From: Phlegmacium glaucopus
Taxonomy: Eukaryota; Basidiomycota; Agaricomycetes; Agaricales; Cortinariaceae
Assembly (NCBI GenBank): GCA_015039465.1
Contig: MU130396.1
Span: forward strand, 19,960 to 83,959
DNA length: 64,000 nt
Direction: 5' to 3'
The translations under genes and the position numbers were made by a program. A model generated the notes under the pieces. That model was not told where the DNA came from. It ran no database searches and worked only from the letters and a program-made list of their open reading frames with translations. Numbering within the stretch: position 1 is the first letter of the stretch; each line of letters opens with the position of its first letter. Shown here piece by piece: positions 22,296-35,609 of the stretch.

Positions 22296-24222
22296 ATGGA
22301 GTGTTCTACCTCTGTCTGGTGCCTAATACTAACACTGATCTCTTTTCTTCTGCACAATGTAGTAGGTGCCCCTGCGGTCATCCGTGAGTTTTAGTTTCTT
22401 AAATTTGATATAAGCTAGCTCATCCTACTAGACGACAATCCCTCAAACACAGAAGAGATAGTCCATAATTTTGCCCATAAAGATGTATTGGATCCATACC
22501 CGGGGAAAGCTCGTCTCACATTCAAACCAGATGGGACCTTTAAATTGACAGTTTTCTCTGATCTTCACTTTGGCGAGAACCCTTGGGATGTTTGGGGTCC
22601 ACAGCAAGATGTTAATAGTACTGCGTTGATGAGAACAGTACTTGGTGATGAGAAACCTGACTATGTGTAGGAAAAAAGCCCACCAGCGTTTCTTTCGCAA
22701 GAATATTGACGATGAGTTTTACAGAGTTCTCAATGGGGATTTAATTACCGGCGAGAGTACGTTTTGTACCACTCAAGTATGTTAACAGTATTCATGAGAA
22801 CTGAAAACAGATACGTTTAGGGAAAATTCAACTTCCCTTATTGACGAGATCGTTGCTCCTCTCAATGAGGCACGGATCCCGTTTTCCTCTACTCATGGGG
22901 TAGGTATGGAGGCCGAAACGTTGTGTATCTGTCGGCGATACCTGACTTCTGTTCTTGTTGTAGAACCATGACAATCAAGCCAACATCACCCACCTTGAGG
23001 AAATTCTTCGCGAACAGCGAGTCGCCCCTTTGAGTTACACGAGGTTGTCGCCGAACGGAGTTGGAGGTGTCGAAGGACCAGGAAACTATTGGGTCCCAGT
23101 GAGTTCTATATCTTTTTATCGTTCCACGAACAAAACTCTCAAGTATTTTGACGATGATCTCTGCGTGTAGATTTATCGGAATTTGCATGGTAATTTTTTT
23201 ACCCCTCGCCTCAGTCCTTCATGGTTGACAAGGAATGTGAATTCAATGGTTTTTAGACCGTGCACCAGTTCTCGTTTTGTGGTTTTTCGACTCCCGCGGT
23301 AAGTATGACCATCCTCAGGTGTTTTTTATCTATCATGTTCTAACATCGGTCAATTTTTTTTCTAGGCGGCATGTCTCCTAACCCGAACCCACAACCTTTA
23401 CCTGACTGGGTAGATGCCACCGTCGCCGATTGGATCCAAACCGAGTCAGAGGCTATGGAAGCAGCTTGGGGTCCTCATGAATGCCGCGCAGCCGTCGCCT
23501 TTGTGCATATCCCACCGTAGGTTACGAATTTTTATTCATTATGACTAGGTTTCCCTAATAATGTCCCTCGTGCTTCCCTACTCCTCTTCCCCCTCAAACT
23601 CTCAGACATGCTATTCAGGCACTTCAACCCAATCTGAACTCTACCAAAGATCCGGGATTGAATGGTATGTTCGACCTATAGTAATTTTTATTCTGACCAT
23701 CCTACTTTGCCTAATCAATTCTTCAACTCATTAGCCGACCTTTTAGGCGACGGGTCTGTTCAAGACTCTGCAAGTAAGGGAAACGATGCTCCATTCTGGA
23801 ATGCCCTCAATGCCAACGTCAAGAATCTCCATGGTATCATCTCTGGTCATGGTGCGGTTTTACGCCCCTCTTCCTCTTACCCCCATTATTGATCAAACTG
23901 GACATTTGTAAAAATTCATTTCTAGATCATGGAAACGAATGGTGCGCTCGTGAACCTACTAAAGATGTTATTTTCTGCTTCAATAAACATTCTGGGTAAA
24001 AACAAAATTCCTTTTTTTTCGTTTTTGCCATCGCATTTTGTCTTTTTTTCTCATCATTGGGGTGATGGCAGGTACGGTGGTTATGGTCAGCCTGATTGGG
24101 GTTATGGCGTCAGGAATCTGATGTTTTATACTCCTGACCCTAATGCGGGCGTGGAAACTTGGATAAGGCTTCAAGAGGGAGAAACAAGAGCGAGAGTTAT
24201 TCTGGATGACCAGTATGGATGA
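22296..24222 (+). CDS. Secreted/lumenal calcineurin-like metallophosphatase (Dcr2/SIA1-like)
   Basis: Twelve exons (22296-22383, 22432-22666, 22725-22756, 22811-22899, 22964-23098, 23171-23189, 23257-23298, 23366-23516, 23606-23664, 23735-23851, 23926-23995, 24072-24222) join in phase to give 395 residues. The N-terminus is a signal peptide (CLILTLISFLLHNVVGA). The metal-binding motifs of the family are all present: SDLHFGE, NGDLITGE, THGNHDN, FVHIPPH and SGHDHGNEWC. The overall pattern, with ENPWDVWGPQQD and PDWGYGVRNL, is that of fungal Dcr2/SIA1-like phosphoesterases; substrate not predictable. It is convergent with ATP-citrate lyase. Part of its promoter and an internal segment were copied to 7925-8190. 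Confidence 0.9.
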
Positions 24223-24861
24223 TAGGTTTTTTTTTGCAGACCCTAGTTGATCTGGTTGTGATCTCTTATGATATTCTTTAGATACCCCTCATGTTCTTCT
24301 CGTTCCTGCCACTCCATCCTTTTTGACGAGCATCGCCTATGGCATGCAAGTTTGCTTCATGGCAGATCCTGATCCAATATCTTCCCATCGGAAACTCAAA
24401 CTTATACCTACCCCTTGTAATAACCATGTGGTGTCAACTTCTGTAGTCCATGGATGGGACCACGTTCAAACCCTCAACGTTCAACGTTTAACTTCTGGCT
24501 TCTCGCAGAGTCAAAAAAAGTGTGCAGACCACGAATAGTCCCTTTTCCAAATCTCATTAGATTATAAGTGCTGTAACTTCTAACTCTTTTATTCGATATT
24601 TGGATTTTCTTGGTGTCGTGTCTGTAGTTTGGAATGGATAATTCTATAGTCTGGGCAGAGTTGATAGTAATTACAATGAAAGAATTTTCGTTTTTTTGTG
24701 TCTCGTAATTTGGGCGTCGTCAAAGAGGTGGATCTGTAGCAAGGGTGATTAGGTAGGGGGTGGAAACGACATTTCGAGAGACGATCATATGCAAAACCAA
24801 AAAAAGACAGAAAAAAGAGAAGGAAAAAATCTATTGACTGTCCCTTTACATTTCAAAAGTC
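24223..24861. other. Intergenic 3' region between two convergent genes
   Basis: Holds the 3' untranslated parts of the phosphatase (plus strand) and ATP-citrate lyase (minus strand). A 216-bp open frame at 24323-24538 has no recognisable features and is probably chance. Confidence 0.45.
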
Positions 24862-27800
24862 TCATTGCATTCGGCCCAACACTCGAGGCTGCGACACATC
24901 CGCCATGTTGATGAAGATATCGTCCGCAGGGTGACGGTATAGAGGTGCACGCAGGCGTTTCTGGTCCAAATGGTGACCGATGAAACCGATGCTGCGCCCA
25001 AGGACGAAGAGGCCATTCAGAGTACCAATCTTGATATACTCATCAGCTTCCTCTGGTGTGAACGCTCCACTATCCCGGAGAAGATCGACGAAGCAGACAG
25101 CAATACATCCGTCAACGTTAAGGATGAGCTAAGTCAACGCTCATAAGTCATAGAATAATCATGGAAGATAACACCGAAACTCACGGTATCTTTCTTAGAG
25201 GTAGTGACCTTCTCCACAGCAAGCGCGTAATCGAGCAAACTGTGACTTGGGAAGTTTTTGTGAACATATTCTTTAACAAGTTCTACACGAAGATCGGGGT
25301 TGTTGACACTCTTGATCTTGTGCCCAATTCCACTAACTATTAACTTATCAGTGAACTAGTTTACAAGAATCAGTGATGAGATTTTACTCACTCAGCTTGT
25401 TCGCCTTTCTTGAGTTGTCAACGAACTCTCGTGGTGTAAGGCCAGTGTCACGAGCGTTCGAGAACATGGCCGCAGCCTCGTCGAGAGCACCCCCGAACCG
25501 GCTACCAATAGTCAAAAGACCCGAAGCTAGCGATGAAATCAAATCCTTGCCCGCACGTGAAGCAACAATAGTGTTCATGGCTCCCGAGACAGCCGGACCG
25601 TGATCAGCAGTAAGCATAAGAACCATCTCAATGAATTTCGTAGCCCAAGGTGGCAGACCTGGAACAGACATGAGTTATTCACATACAGGTAGCGCAAAAG
25701 AGTAAACAAATACGTACGACGCTTGAACCACAGCAAACTGACGACACCTCCGAGACCAATATCCTCCTTGAACACATCTGAAATCCTCATACCAGCATAA
25801 AGCAACTCCTGACCTCGCTCATCCGAAATCGTCGAAATGAAAGCAGCAGGCTTCCTGATCAACCCAAGCTCCTGTGCCCACTTGTAATCCATAGGAATAA
25901 CAGGGGGCTCAACCTCAGGTTTAGGTCGGATGACACCACTTCGCACGAGTTTCTCATATGTCTCCTTGAGAACATGCGGTAGTTCCTCAAAAGTATCCGG
26001 AACTACAAATCCAGCATCCCTCATCGCCCTGTTCTTCACATCAGCAGTCTCCATATCACTGTTGGCCAAACTCCCAGCATGTCCGAATTGAACTTCGGTA
26101 GTGAACATCTTAGCGCAAGTACCGATAGCCCAGGCCACGATGGGTTTACGAATAATGCCTTTCTGGACAGCCTCGATGACACGGTATTCTTCAATACCAC
26201 CAACTTCACCGAGGAGGACAAGCATCTTGCACTCAGGGTCTTTCTCGTAACGGAGGAGATGGTCGATGAAAGTAGATCCAGGGTAGCGATCACCACCGAT
26301 AGCGATACCCTCGTAGGTACCGTTGGTAACAAGGGAAAGGATGTTGTTAAGCTCATTGGACATGCCTCCAGATTTAGAGACATATCCAACGGATCCTGGA
26401 CGATAGAGCTTTGAGGCAATGATATTGTCCATCATACTAGGGGGAAAAAAGGTTAGTTATTTGTTTTGAAAAAATGGTTTGGATGAAAGACTTACCCTCC
26501 AGAATTACCAATCCTGAAACAACCAGGCTTGATTCCACCAACAGTTGCAGGACCGATGATAAGAACGTTTTTCTCCTTTGCCTTCCACAAGATTTCGCGA
26601 GCATGACGCTCAGGTACACCTTCAGCAATGAGAGCGATCGCCTTGATCTGGGTAAATTCCAAACATTCCAAGGTGCTCGAGTAAACACTACGTGAACTGG
26701 CAAAGTTGACCACAACGTCAGCATCAGCATGCTTCGCGACAGCCTCCTTGAAACTCGTGTAAACAGGGAGAAGCGTCTCCTTCGTTCCCCAGTAAAACTT
26801 CTGGATATGGTGACCGCCGAAAGGGTAGATCATAGCAGCAACCGAGGGGCTTTGACGTCCGCAAGAGTAATCAAAGTCCAACATTCCCTGGATCGCACGA
26901 GGTTGGAGACCATATACGAAGGACCGGGTGGAAGCGTCGAAGGGTCTGTAGGATGGACGAGTCGTCGAACCAGCCTGGCTATCGAAGCGCACGAGAAGAT
27001 CAGAGGGCTGAGTACGTTCTCCGTCGGGATGGATGGACCCTAAAGCATCGCCGGGCTCGTAAGCAGGGGCAACCTGGGCAGGTGGAGTATCAGGGTGGAC
27101 AGACTTGAGCCCATCATGACCAATGTTATTCTTCTTATTCTTAGTCACGTCAATACCAAGAGCAAGAGGGACGATCTCGGTGATATGGGTGTCTGGGCCA
27201 AAGACCCGGATGGGTACGCCTAAACTCTCTCCGAGCAGACTCATGGCTTTGAGACCCTCTTGGTAGTTAGGGCCTCCGCGACGAACGAAGATTCTGACTT
27301 GGTGAGAGATTAGCTGGTTCTTGAATTCCTTGAGAGCGCGGATGATTCCCTTGAAGGTCGCAGCAACATTGGTAAAGTTGGCGATACCTCCACCGATGAT
27401 GAGGATCTTGCCTTTAGGGTTAGGCGTGCCACGAGTGATGAGGTCGACTAGAAAAGACGCATATATTTAGTATCCGACAATCATCAAAGTGAAAAAATCG
27501 GAACTTACTGATTGTCTTGGCATATTCATAGGTTTGGCCTTCGGTTGGGGCACCACTGTATTCACCATAGTTGGCAAGCTCGTCAGCAAATCCATGGGCA
27601 GCGATAGCGTCAGAGTAAACAACACTGGCACCACCGCCAGCCACCATGGTCCAGATGCGACCCTCAGCATTCAAAACAGTGAGCTTGAGGGAAGCACCAG
27701 TGGATGCGTCCAATTTCTGGATGTAAGCCTCTTCCTTGGTCAAATCACGACCGAAAGGGGCTGGCCAAACCTAAAGACATGTTGAGCCATGGTAATCCAA

Positions 27801-28914
27801 ACAAAAAAGAGCAGGTAGGTATACCATCGGAGGCCCACGATCCGCTGACACTTTTCCACCTTTGCCAGATGCTACCTTGGAGGCCTCATCTTCATTTCTT
27901 TCATAGACGGAAAGATCGCGAGCAATGGCCCACTTTGGACCACAAATGCTCTCCGCAGTTTGATCGAGCTTAGCAGCCATATCGAGGTAGCACACTTGGG
28001 GTTCACCTCCTGCAACAGCATCGAGGACAACCAAAGGGTTAATCTCGAGGTATGCAAAGTGAAGGTCGACATAGACGCTATACAAACGGATCAGGAAATC
28101 AACGAGGGTATCCTTCTTTTCCGCGGGTACGTGGGTAAGGAGAGTAGATGCGATAATCTCTCGTGACGGGAATGCTTCTGTGACAGGGAGGTTGAGAACC
28201 AAGGCTTTGGCGTCAACGTCACCAATGTCTACGCCTCCCTCGTGGGTGAAGAGAATAGCATCGCCTTCACGTGCAGATGTGATGCAGACATAATATTCAG
28301 TATGCGAAGGGTGAGGAAGGAATGGTTCGACGATGAAGTTGTTCAGGGTTCCAGTAATTGATTCCACCTGCCAAAAAAATAATATTAGCGTCACGTGCGT
28401 AAATTTACTCCGAGTCTGGCGTGATAAATGACTTGATCAAGTCGTGATTATCACCCTGATAGATGGATAACAGGGTCGACGAGCTCTGCAAGTATGGCAG
28501 GGCAAGACTGGAGAAAAAATGGCACAAGACCCTACCTTTTGTGGGTTTCCAGCGCGCTGCGCAATCCAAGGTTTTGCTTCGTCCCAGGTTTTGTTAAGAG
28601 CCAATAATCCGGCTTTTCCACGACGCTTGATGAGCTGATCCGGTTTAGCGACAAGCCGTGTGTTGAAGACCCATCCCGGAAGCTTAGAATCAGGAGTGAT
28701 AGAGTTTGTTGCAGGATCCCATGAAATCTGAGCAACTTTCACGGCGGGGTAGACGAACTTTGTTTTGACCTGTGCGTGTGGTGCAATTGGCGGTGCACGT
28801 TCGAGCCAGTAGGCGAGAAGAAGTTTAGCATCATACTCGCGGATCGCTGTGAGATTGCAGCGATGGTCAACATGAGAACATCATCTGTGGTCTGTGCGTA
28901 CCTTTTGAAGACAT
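24862..28914 (-). CDS. ACL1: ATP-citrate synthase (ATP-citrate lyase), fused single-chain form
   Basis: Nine exons on the minus strand (28914-28902, 28846-28536, 28367-27825, 27770-27509, 27447-26496, 26436-25718, 25658-25392, 25336-25185, 25128-24862) join in phase to 1161 residues, the usual length of fused ACL. The enzyme turns cytosolic citrate, CoA and ATP into acetyl-CoA and oxaloacetate, feeding lipid and sterol synthesis and histone acetylation. Visible parts: N-terminal ATP-grasp/citrate-binding half ([19 protein letters not shown] at the start); CoA-binding region ([15 protein letters not shown]); the phospho-histidine site [10 protein letters not shown]; and the C-terminal citrate synthase-like domain ([13 protein letters not shown]). 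One chain carries both halves, as in animals and basidiomycetes, unlike the two-gene form of ascomycetes. The first exon is only 13 bases long. Confidence 0.97.
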
Positions 28915-30456
28915 GGTATAAGAAGGTAGGCAAGGGGGGGAAGAGAGGAAAAATGGTATAAAAGCAAAAGCTGATCGTTTCGCCGACCCCAAAATTCACA
29001 CGCAAAATTGCTAAACTCGGCCAATCGATTTTCTTGTCTTTTGCTCGTACCATCTAAATAAAAATTATCGGCATGAAATATGGCAGCTCAGTTCCAGCTG
29101 TACATCAGACATTGCTTAGACCATCTCGTTGAGAGCTCAAATAATTCATCTGACAACGTCCTTGGACCCCTCAGAGAGTCACCACAAGTAGCCTCAACCC
29201 ATTCGTCCCCAGGAATTCCTGTGGGACTTATGGGAGTTCAAGTTCGCATATATACACCCAAGAGCGCCACGGTCGCTCATTCCTTCCGCAAATTTCAGGG
29301 TAGAAGCTGTATCTAGCTATATGCGTAGATGTTCCACCATCAACTCCGACTGGGTGTTTTTTATCTTTTGCATTAGTATTGCACCCACCGAAACATTCGG
29401 AGATGATGAGGTCGGAATAAAAAAGATAACGATGTCTCCATATGCTGGCGCTTCCAAATTTTGACACCGTCCTCAAGTAACATAGCCCCACCAATCCTCC
29501 GGACGACTCGGACGTTCATTATCCGAAAACTACCCTACGAATGCTACTGGAAACCTAGTCCCTACTAATTATAATAGTAGTGATATTTGTTCAACCAATT
29601 AATTTTAAGCAGGAGGTTCTCACCTCCAAGTTTCTGATAAGTTGTGACACCTCAAGCAATGCCCAAAAGCCATCTAAATCGATACACATCAGAAAAATGC
29701 CTGCTGCCCCTATCACTACATGTAGATGAACACCAGTCAGGCAGTGTATAAGCACTAAAGATCGACACACAACTACTAGGGTTGGCGGGAGTCTCTCGTA
29801 GGCAGACTTACGTAAATTACCGATCCGCTGATGACTCCGTAGGAGGCGGGAACTATATCGCAGGATTTCAATTTGCGTCCGCGCCATTTTGCTTCTCACG
29901 ACCGTTCACTGTCGCCCACCAACAATCAAGATCGGAGACGGATTTGAGGAGGCCGAAAATGGAGCGGAGAGGCAGGAAATGTCGTCACATCCCGGATAAT
30001 TTTGGGATAAATAGCTATAACAAGAACGCGGTGATTGGCGTTCATTATTCTCATGTTCAAGTTAGTCGTGTGTGTGGGCTCACACAGGATGGGGTATTGC
30101 TTGAGAAATTACCGTTATAACTTACAAGCTCAACTGAAGAAGCCAGAAATGCAGGCTTCGTTTTACTAGTCAGTACCAAATTTAAAAGGTTTCTCCAATA
30201 ATTGGTTGGAACATGCGTTGTGGACATTGGATATTCGGAAGGAAGAGAATTTCCGAGTTCTCAGTATTGAGAACTCAGTCTTATATAAGCTCAACACTTG
30301 CCAAAAAAAAAAAACAAGTCAGCATCTATTCGTACGGTGATTGCTGGCTGGAGTCCCAAAACACACTGCAAAACCAAATTGTTAGGTTTCCGTTATCTGA
30401 CTATACAATTGTTGTATCCAACTATAAGACTAAACATTCCTGATCCTTTTATTGTT
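28915..30456. other. Intergenic region upstream of ATP-citrate lyase
   Basis: About 1.5 kb without a recognisable gene. It should include the lyase promoter (minus strand); a CCAAT-type site lies near 29012. A short perfect inverted repeat (GAGTTCTCA / TGAGAACTC, about 30256-30277) is seen. Open frames at 29080-29316, 29591-29899 and 29782-30120 lack any familiar motif. Confidence 0.45.
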
Positions 30457-30464
30457 ATCCCACT

Positions 30465-31035
30465 TAGTGATGCCAAAGTTCAGTTCAGTTCAGTTCAGCA
30501 GCATTTTTTGCTGAACTGAGAACTGAACTGACTAAGTTTTTCCTGAACTGAACTGAACTGAAGAACTGTTATAAATTCAATTCTATATTTTACTTATTAT
30601 TGGGTATTTCATGGTTAAAGGACCATCCTTAGGCCTTAGGCACTTAATTTCTACTCATGTATGAAACAGTATGATCTCAGGACCCCTTGAGGATATATAA
30701 CACCACTGATTTGTATTTATGTTCCAAAATGGATAATGCTAATATATAACATAATCACATCATATACCAAGTCTGGCCATTATCTCCTTGCTCAATCATT
30801 GTTTTACTCCCAAAAGGACTTCCAAATCATTTGTACATCACTAAAGAACTAATCTCCAGGAAACATAAATCAATATATAGGAATTTCTCATCCTTCCAGG
30901 ACCTATCAGTTCAGCAGTTCAGTTCAGTTCGAACTGGATGAACTGCCAATTCTCCAGATGCCTAAATTCAGTTCAGTTCAGTTCAGTCAGTTCAGGTTCA
31001 GTGAGTCAGTTCAGAACTGAACTTTGGCATCACTA
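30465..31035. mobile_element. hAT-type MITE, 571 bp, same family as 2013-3882
   Basis: Inverted ends TAGTGATGCCAAAGTTCAG on both sides, flanked by exact 8-bp duplications ATCCCACT (30457-30464 and 31036-31043). Subterminal GTTCA/TGAAC units pair between the ends. Non-coding. Confidence 0.92.
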
Positions 31036-31043
31036 ATCCCACT

Positions 31044-31840
31044 GGGCCTAGGTTGCAGTAATGTGATCTGAAATGAGGTTTTGTAGTGAATAACTCATAA
31101 AGCTGTGTCTTTGCAGCTCAGTTGTTGAGTGGGCCTAGTAGTTTTAGTAATTCAATCTGAAATGAATTTAGAGAATCAAATTTAGAGGATCAAATCATAA
31201 TTTTATTGACATGGGCTGCTTTACATTGACAATAGCTACAAGAACTACACAATTCACACTTTCTGGTGCTGGTTGACAATGGACAGCAACAAATTACCCA
31301 GGTTGAGTTGTGCAGTGCAGATCTGCAAGGGGTGTTGTGGGTCTGGACAAGGCCATGTGGTGAGCTGGTGAGGCAGAGTTTACTATCACTAGTCCAGTGT
31401 TTGTAAACTTTTACAAATCAAGTCAGATATTTACCAATTCTGCACTGTTTTTCCTCAAACCTTTACTAGCAGAAAGCCTAGCATCTAATATACACAGCTA
31501 TGGTTTTTATTTCAAAAATTTGATGTTGAGGGGAAATAATTGGGGAAGAAAATGTTTGGACTAGTTGTCACAGGAGGGTCACACTTAATCTCATGAAAGT
31601 TGAGACAGATTCTGATGGATTTTCAGACTCTGAGTGAATTCCAGTTGTGGGCGTGTTTCGGAGTTTGAATTTCATTGACCATTTAGTCAGGCCAATCCAT
31701 TTCACATCTCTCCTCAGCACTCTGGGCCTTTAAAAGTTGTTCAATACTTATAATTTATTTAATTTGTTCAAGGAAAAAAGACCAGAGAAAAATGAGCAAT
31801 ATTATGATGGTCAAGTCTAGTGTTGCCACCAGCGCAGCTC
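31044..31840. other. AT-rich spacer without recognised gene
   Basis: A segment near 31040-31075 (GGGCCTAG..TCTGAAATGA) is repeated imperfectly near 31132-31167. Nothing else is recognised. Confidence 0.4.
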
Positions 31841-32012
31841 TGTTAGGGGACACCTGATTTCAAGCCCTACTCCCAACTTCTGATTGGGCCTGAACCCGAT
31901 CTCAGTCCCAAACCCACTCCCAACTCAACTCCCAAATACATATATTCCACCTCATCAACAAACCTCATTCCTCACCCAAACCTAATTGGCCCCAACTCTA
32001 CCCACTCCCAAT
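31841..32012. repeat. Fragment of the TGTTAGGGG-ended element family
   Basis: It begins TGTTAGGGGACACC and is rich in CCAACTCCCAA units. It matches, in reverse, the right part of the element at 46259-46764. It runs into the hAT-like element at 32013 and the other end was not found. Confidence 0.6.
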
Positions 32013-32564
32013 TAGTGTTTGAAAGTCCGGTCCAGTCCGGTTTTTTGGTATTTTTGGGCAGGACCGGGACTGCAACCGGTCCACTAAGCTTCTAAAAGGT
32101 CAAAAGACCGGACTGGACCAATTAGGACCGGTCCACATCGGTTTTTTTGCAGTCCTGTACCGGACTTTTGACGAATACCGGTCATATTTTCATATATAAC
32201 ATCAAACAAATATGTAGATGTGATCTATACCTTTAGAATAAGCTCAAGAACGTTAAATTCCGTTGGGAATTGACAATTTTATGGTGATATTATTTGTTTT
32301 TTACTATTTTGTGTACATTTTTACTGTTTTATTTTTTTCTCAGTGAATATTTGACCAATAAATACGGTCTTTATCTTGTTTTAAAGGGAAAAATAGGGGC
32401 TACAAAACTACTGGTTCAGACTGGTCCTAGGACCAAAGACCGGTCTTTTTCCAGTCTTTGCTTCTCAAAAATCAAAAAACCAGACTGCTGGTCCGGTCTT
32501 TTGCACTCTGGTCCGGTCTTTTTGCAGTCTTTTTCCAGTCCTGCAACTGGACTTCCAAACACTA
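32013..32564. mobile_element. hAT-like MITE, second TIR family (TAGTGTTTG), 552 bp
   Basis: Ends TAGTGTTTGAAAGTCCGGTC and, in reverse, TAGTGTTTGGAAGTCCAGTT. The subterminal parts carry many GGTCC/GGACC units. The flanks (CTCCCAAT and GAGGCCAT) do not match, so there is no target duplication; one side was probably rearranged. The relative at 61718-62302 still has one. Confidence 0.75.
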
Positions 32565-32655
32565 GAGGCCATAGTCCTTTCCGTTACTTGTTCCGGTTCT
32601 GTTCCATCTGTTCCAGATTTACTCTGACATTATCCCTTTGCTTAAACTTAACAAT
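32565..32655 (-). repeat. Truncated family A LTR (start only, reverse)
   Basis: Matches the first roughly 85 bases of the family A LTR in reverse, ending CTTAAACTTAACA. The rest is missing at the junction with the hAT-like element. Confidence 0.7.
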
Positions 32656-33456
32656 CAGGAAGCATGCCACTTAGCTTTGCTCATCTTCTCCTAGTAAGCA
32701 TAGGGATTTGGGAGGGTCACAGATTCAACATCACCTGCATCCATCTAAGTTTTGACTGATATAAATCATTGTGTGTGTTAATATATAACAACAACCAGAG
32801 GGAACTGGACCAGTCTTTAGGTCAGAATATCCCCCTGTGTTCATTTAAGGAAGGTATAACCAGAGACTAGTAAGCACACTTGGTTAGAAGAGAGTAGAGG
32901 ATGATGAGGATGAATATGAAAGAGTCTTTGGTGAGACTATAGCAGTATAAATTGTTGTGAGTGTTGTTATATAACACCAACCAGAGATCAATGGACTAGT
33001 ATTTAAGTTGAAAGCCTCCCTGTTGTTTGTTTAGGGAGGGTATAACTTTGACTTGTAACACACAGAGGTAGGGGGCAAGAGTAGAGGTGAGGAGGATGAG
33101 GATGAATGTGCTAACAGGTGACTGAGGGTAGAGGACAAGGATGAGGATGAATGAGAAAGAGTCTTTAGAAAGACTATAGCAGTAGACAATAGGGGACAGT
33201 AACAGTTAACACTGTGAGACCAGGAGCATGGGAAAAAGCAACCCAAAAGGGTGGAATGGGATAATTCTGACAGAAAGTGTTGGTTTTCAGGACTGTGGTA
33301 ATTTACCACTTTTGGCATCGGGGGAAATTCCACCAATTAATGTAGACTTTTATGGACAAATATGTAACAAAACCTTTTGAAAAAATTCAACTTGAAACAT
33401 CATAAATTTTCAAAGGAATTTACAACTCTTGATGTCACCAATGTTCTCAACACTGT
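32656..33456. repeat. Two adjacent copies of a dispersed repeat
   Basis: Starting at about 32765 and 32948, two units share ATAAAT..GTTATATAACA, CAACCAGAG, a TTTAGG..TATAAC block and AGAGTCTT..GAGACTATAGCAGTA. The same units occur at 38805 and, in part, at 45775. Unit function unknown; no coding. Confidence 0.6.
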
Positions 33457-34636
33457 TGTTACATTCTGTCACACGTTACTCCGGTCCAACTCCGACGGAG
33501 TCGTTTCCAGTAGTCCGTACTCCATTCCAGTACTTTCCCTTGTCTCCGACTCTACTCCTCCTACATCCGACTCTGAGACTTCTCCGTATCATTCCGACTC
33601 CTCCGACGATATTCCAAACCCCTTGCCACACCTTCATCATAACAACTAGTCGTTTGTCATCACTTTCCCACTATCAGTCAGCACACCAGCTATGGATTAT
33701 TCACCTAAGAATGCAGGACCTTTCCGGGAGCAGAACGCAGCACTTATATTTTGTTAAGTTTAAGACAAAAGGGAGAAGTCACATCGGAGTTACTCCGGAA
33801 TGGACGGAACGGAACCGGAACAGTAACCCAGAAAGGACGTTGGCCTCAGCGTGTGTGCTGTGCCGCCCAGCTCCTAAGGTGTCCTGATTTCGGAACGGAA
33901 GAAGAAAGTAACAAGTCGGAAGACCTCAGTGACTTAGAGGAAAAACAAGAGGAGGAAACTAAGTTGATATTCGAACTGAGGGAAAACATACAAGTTTCGA
34001 GTACTTAAATAATAAAAGGAATAGCAACCGAAATATAAAAGATAAATATAAGTGCTGCGTTCTGCTCCCGGAAAAGGTCCTGCATTCTTGGGTGAATAAT
34101 CCATGACTGGTGGGCTGACTGATAGTGGGAAAGTGATGACACAGGAATAGTTGTTATGACAAAGGTGTGGTAAGGGGTTTGGGATATCGTCGGAAGAGTC
34201 GGAATGAAACGGAGAAGTCTCGGAGTCGGACGTAGGAGGAGTAGAGTCGGAAACAAGGGAAAGTACTGGAACGGAGTACGGACTACTGGAAACGGCTCCA
34301 ATGGAGTCGGACCGGAGTAACGTGTGACGGAATGTAACATATTTATCTTTTATATTTCGGTTGCTATTCCTTTATTTATTTAAGTACTCGAAACTTGTAT
34401 GTTTTCCCTCAGTTCGAATATCAACTTAGTTTCCTCCTCTTGTTTTTCCCTCTAAGTCACTGAGGTCTTCTGACTTGTTACTTTCCTCTTCCGTTCCGAA
34501 ATCAGGACACCTTAGGAGCTGGGCGGCACAGCACACATGCTGAGGCCAACGTCCTTTCCAGGTTACTGTTCCGGTTCCGTTCCGTCTGTTCCGGAGTAAC
34601 TTCGACGTGACTTCCCTTTTTGTTCTAAACTTAACA
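33457..34636 (-). mobile_element. Solo LTR (family A), reverse, split by a second copy
   Basis: Starts TGTTACATTCTG and ends CTAAACTTAACA with exact ACTGT duplications at 33452-33456 and 34637-34641. It is split by the plus-strand copy at 33752-34339. Because the insert is the same sequence in opposite orientation, the region can fold into a long hairpin. Confidence 0.93.
33752..34339 (+). mobile_element. Solo LTR (family A) nested in another solo LTR
   Basis: 588 bp, TGTTAAGTTTAAG..GGAATGTAACA, with exact TATTT duplications at 33747-33751 and 34340-34344. Confidence 0.93.
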
Positions 34637-34641
34637 ACTGT

Positions 34642-35609
34642 GTAGGCAGTCTACAGTAGATATATCCATATTTTTTGTAGGATTTGATATTTATTTTAGA
34701 CATTTACAACAAGAAACATAAGAGTGAAACTCTTATATCAAGAAAGGATTTTACTACTTCTAGGGTAGTTACAAACTAAAATAAATGTATCGCAGATAAA
34801 TGAGGGTGCACATGAGTAGTGCTAATGTTGCAAAATATAGTCTGAGCAAGTAGATGAGGGTTAGCACAATCAGATGTCCAAAGGTTTGAATGAGCTCAGT
34901 AAAGATCTGTTTGCTGGGATGGTTGAGAGTGGTGCATGAGTTGAGTTGAGGATGTTCCTGTGAAAATGAAGGGAGTTGTGGGGAATGAATGAGTGATGGA
35001 ACCATGAAATAAACACTCAGGTTGAGGTCATGGTGTATGCAAGAGAATGAAGTCTGGAGGTGGCGAGGAGCTGCATGAATGTGGAAGGGATGTGTTGCAT
35101 GGTCTTGTTGATTGGTTGTGATCAAGTATTTATATGTACATTGGAATAAAGCTTGTTCGACTGGAGGCTCATCAGGAAATCATACAGTCCATTCCTTTGA
35201 TGCAGTGAAGACTGGAACCATTCCAGGAGAGAACAAGGTGGCAGATGGCGTTAGGATTGTTGGTGTCAATCAGAGCCTGTGGGAGGCTGCAAATGATAGT
35301 CTCATGGATACTTGATAAGTTGAACAAGTGTAGAAAGCTAAAAAAAACATAGTAAATTTAATGGGTAGGAGGTAAAATGTATGTTCATGAGGTTGCCTCT
35401 TGAAAGTGGTGCCGGTTGTTAATTCAGTGTTTGTAGGGTGTGGCTAGTTTATGTTGAATTTTAAATAACTGCCTTTGAATGGTAATGAGCATATTGTTGG
35501 AGGAGGCCATGTGGAAAGGGAGGTTCAGGTGCCATGCTCGACATCTCATGGTGGAAGCCAAGGTTCAGGCTATGCAAAAAAATCCATTATTTTGCCTTGG
35601 AAAATAAAC
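34642..35609. other. Spacer without recognised gene
   Basis: Open frames at 34769-35125 (minus) and 35112-35315 (plus) show no familiar motif. The part near 35500-35600 may be the degraded 3' end of the pseudogene at 35610. Confidence 0.35.

Noticed and set aside
26079..27043. Plus-strand open frames within ATP-citrate lyase
   Set aside because: Antisense shadows of the well-supported minus-strand gene.
29782..30120. 112-residue open frame upstream of ATP-citrate lyase
   Set aside because: No motif, signal or intron signature; not supported as a gene.
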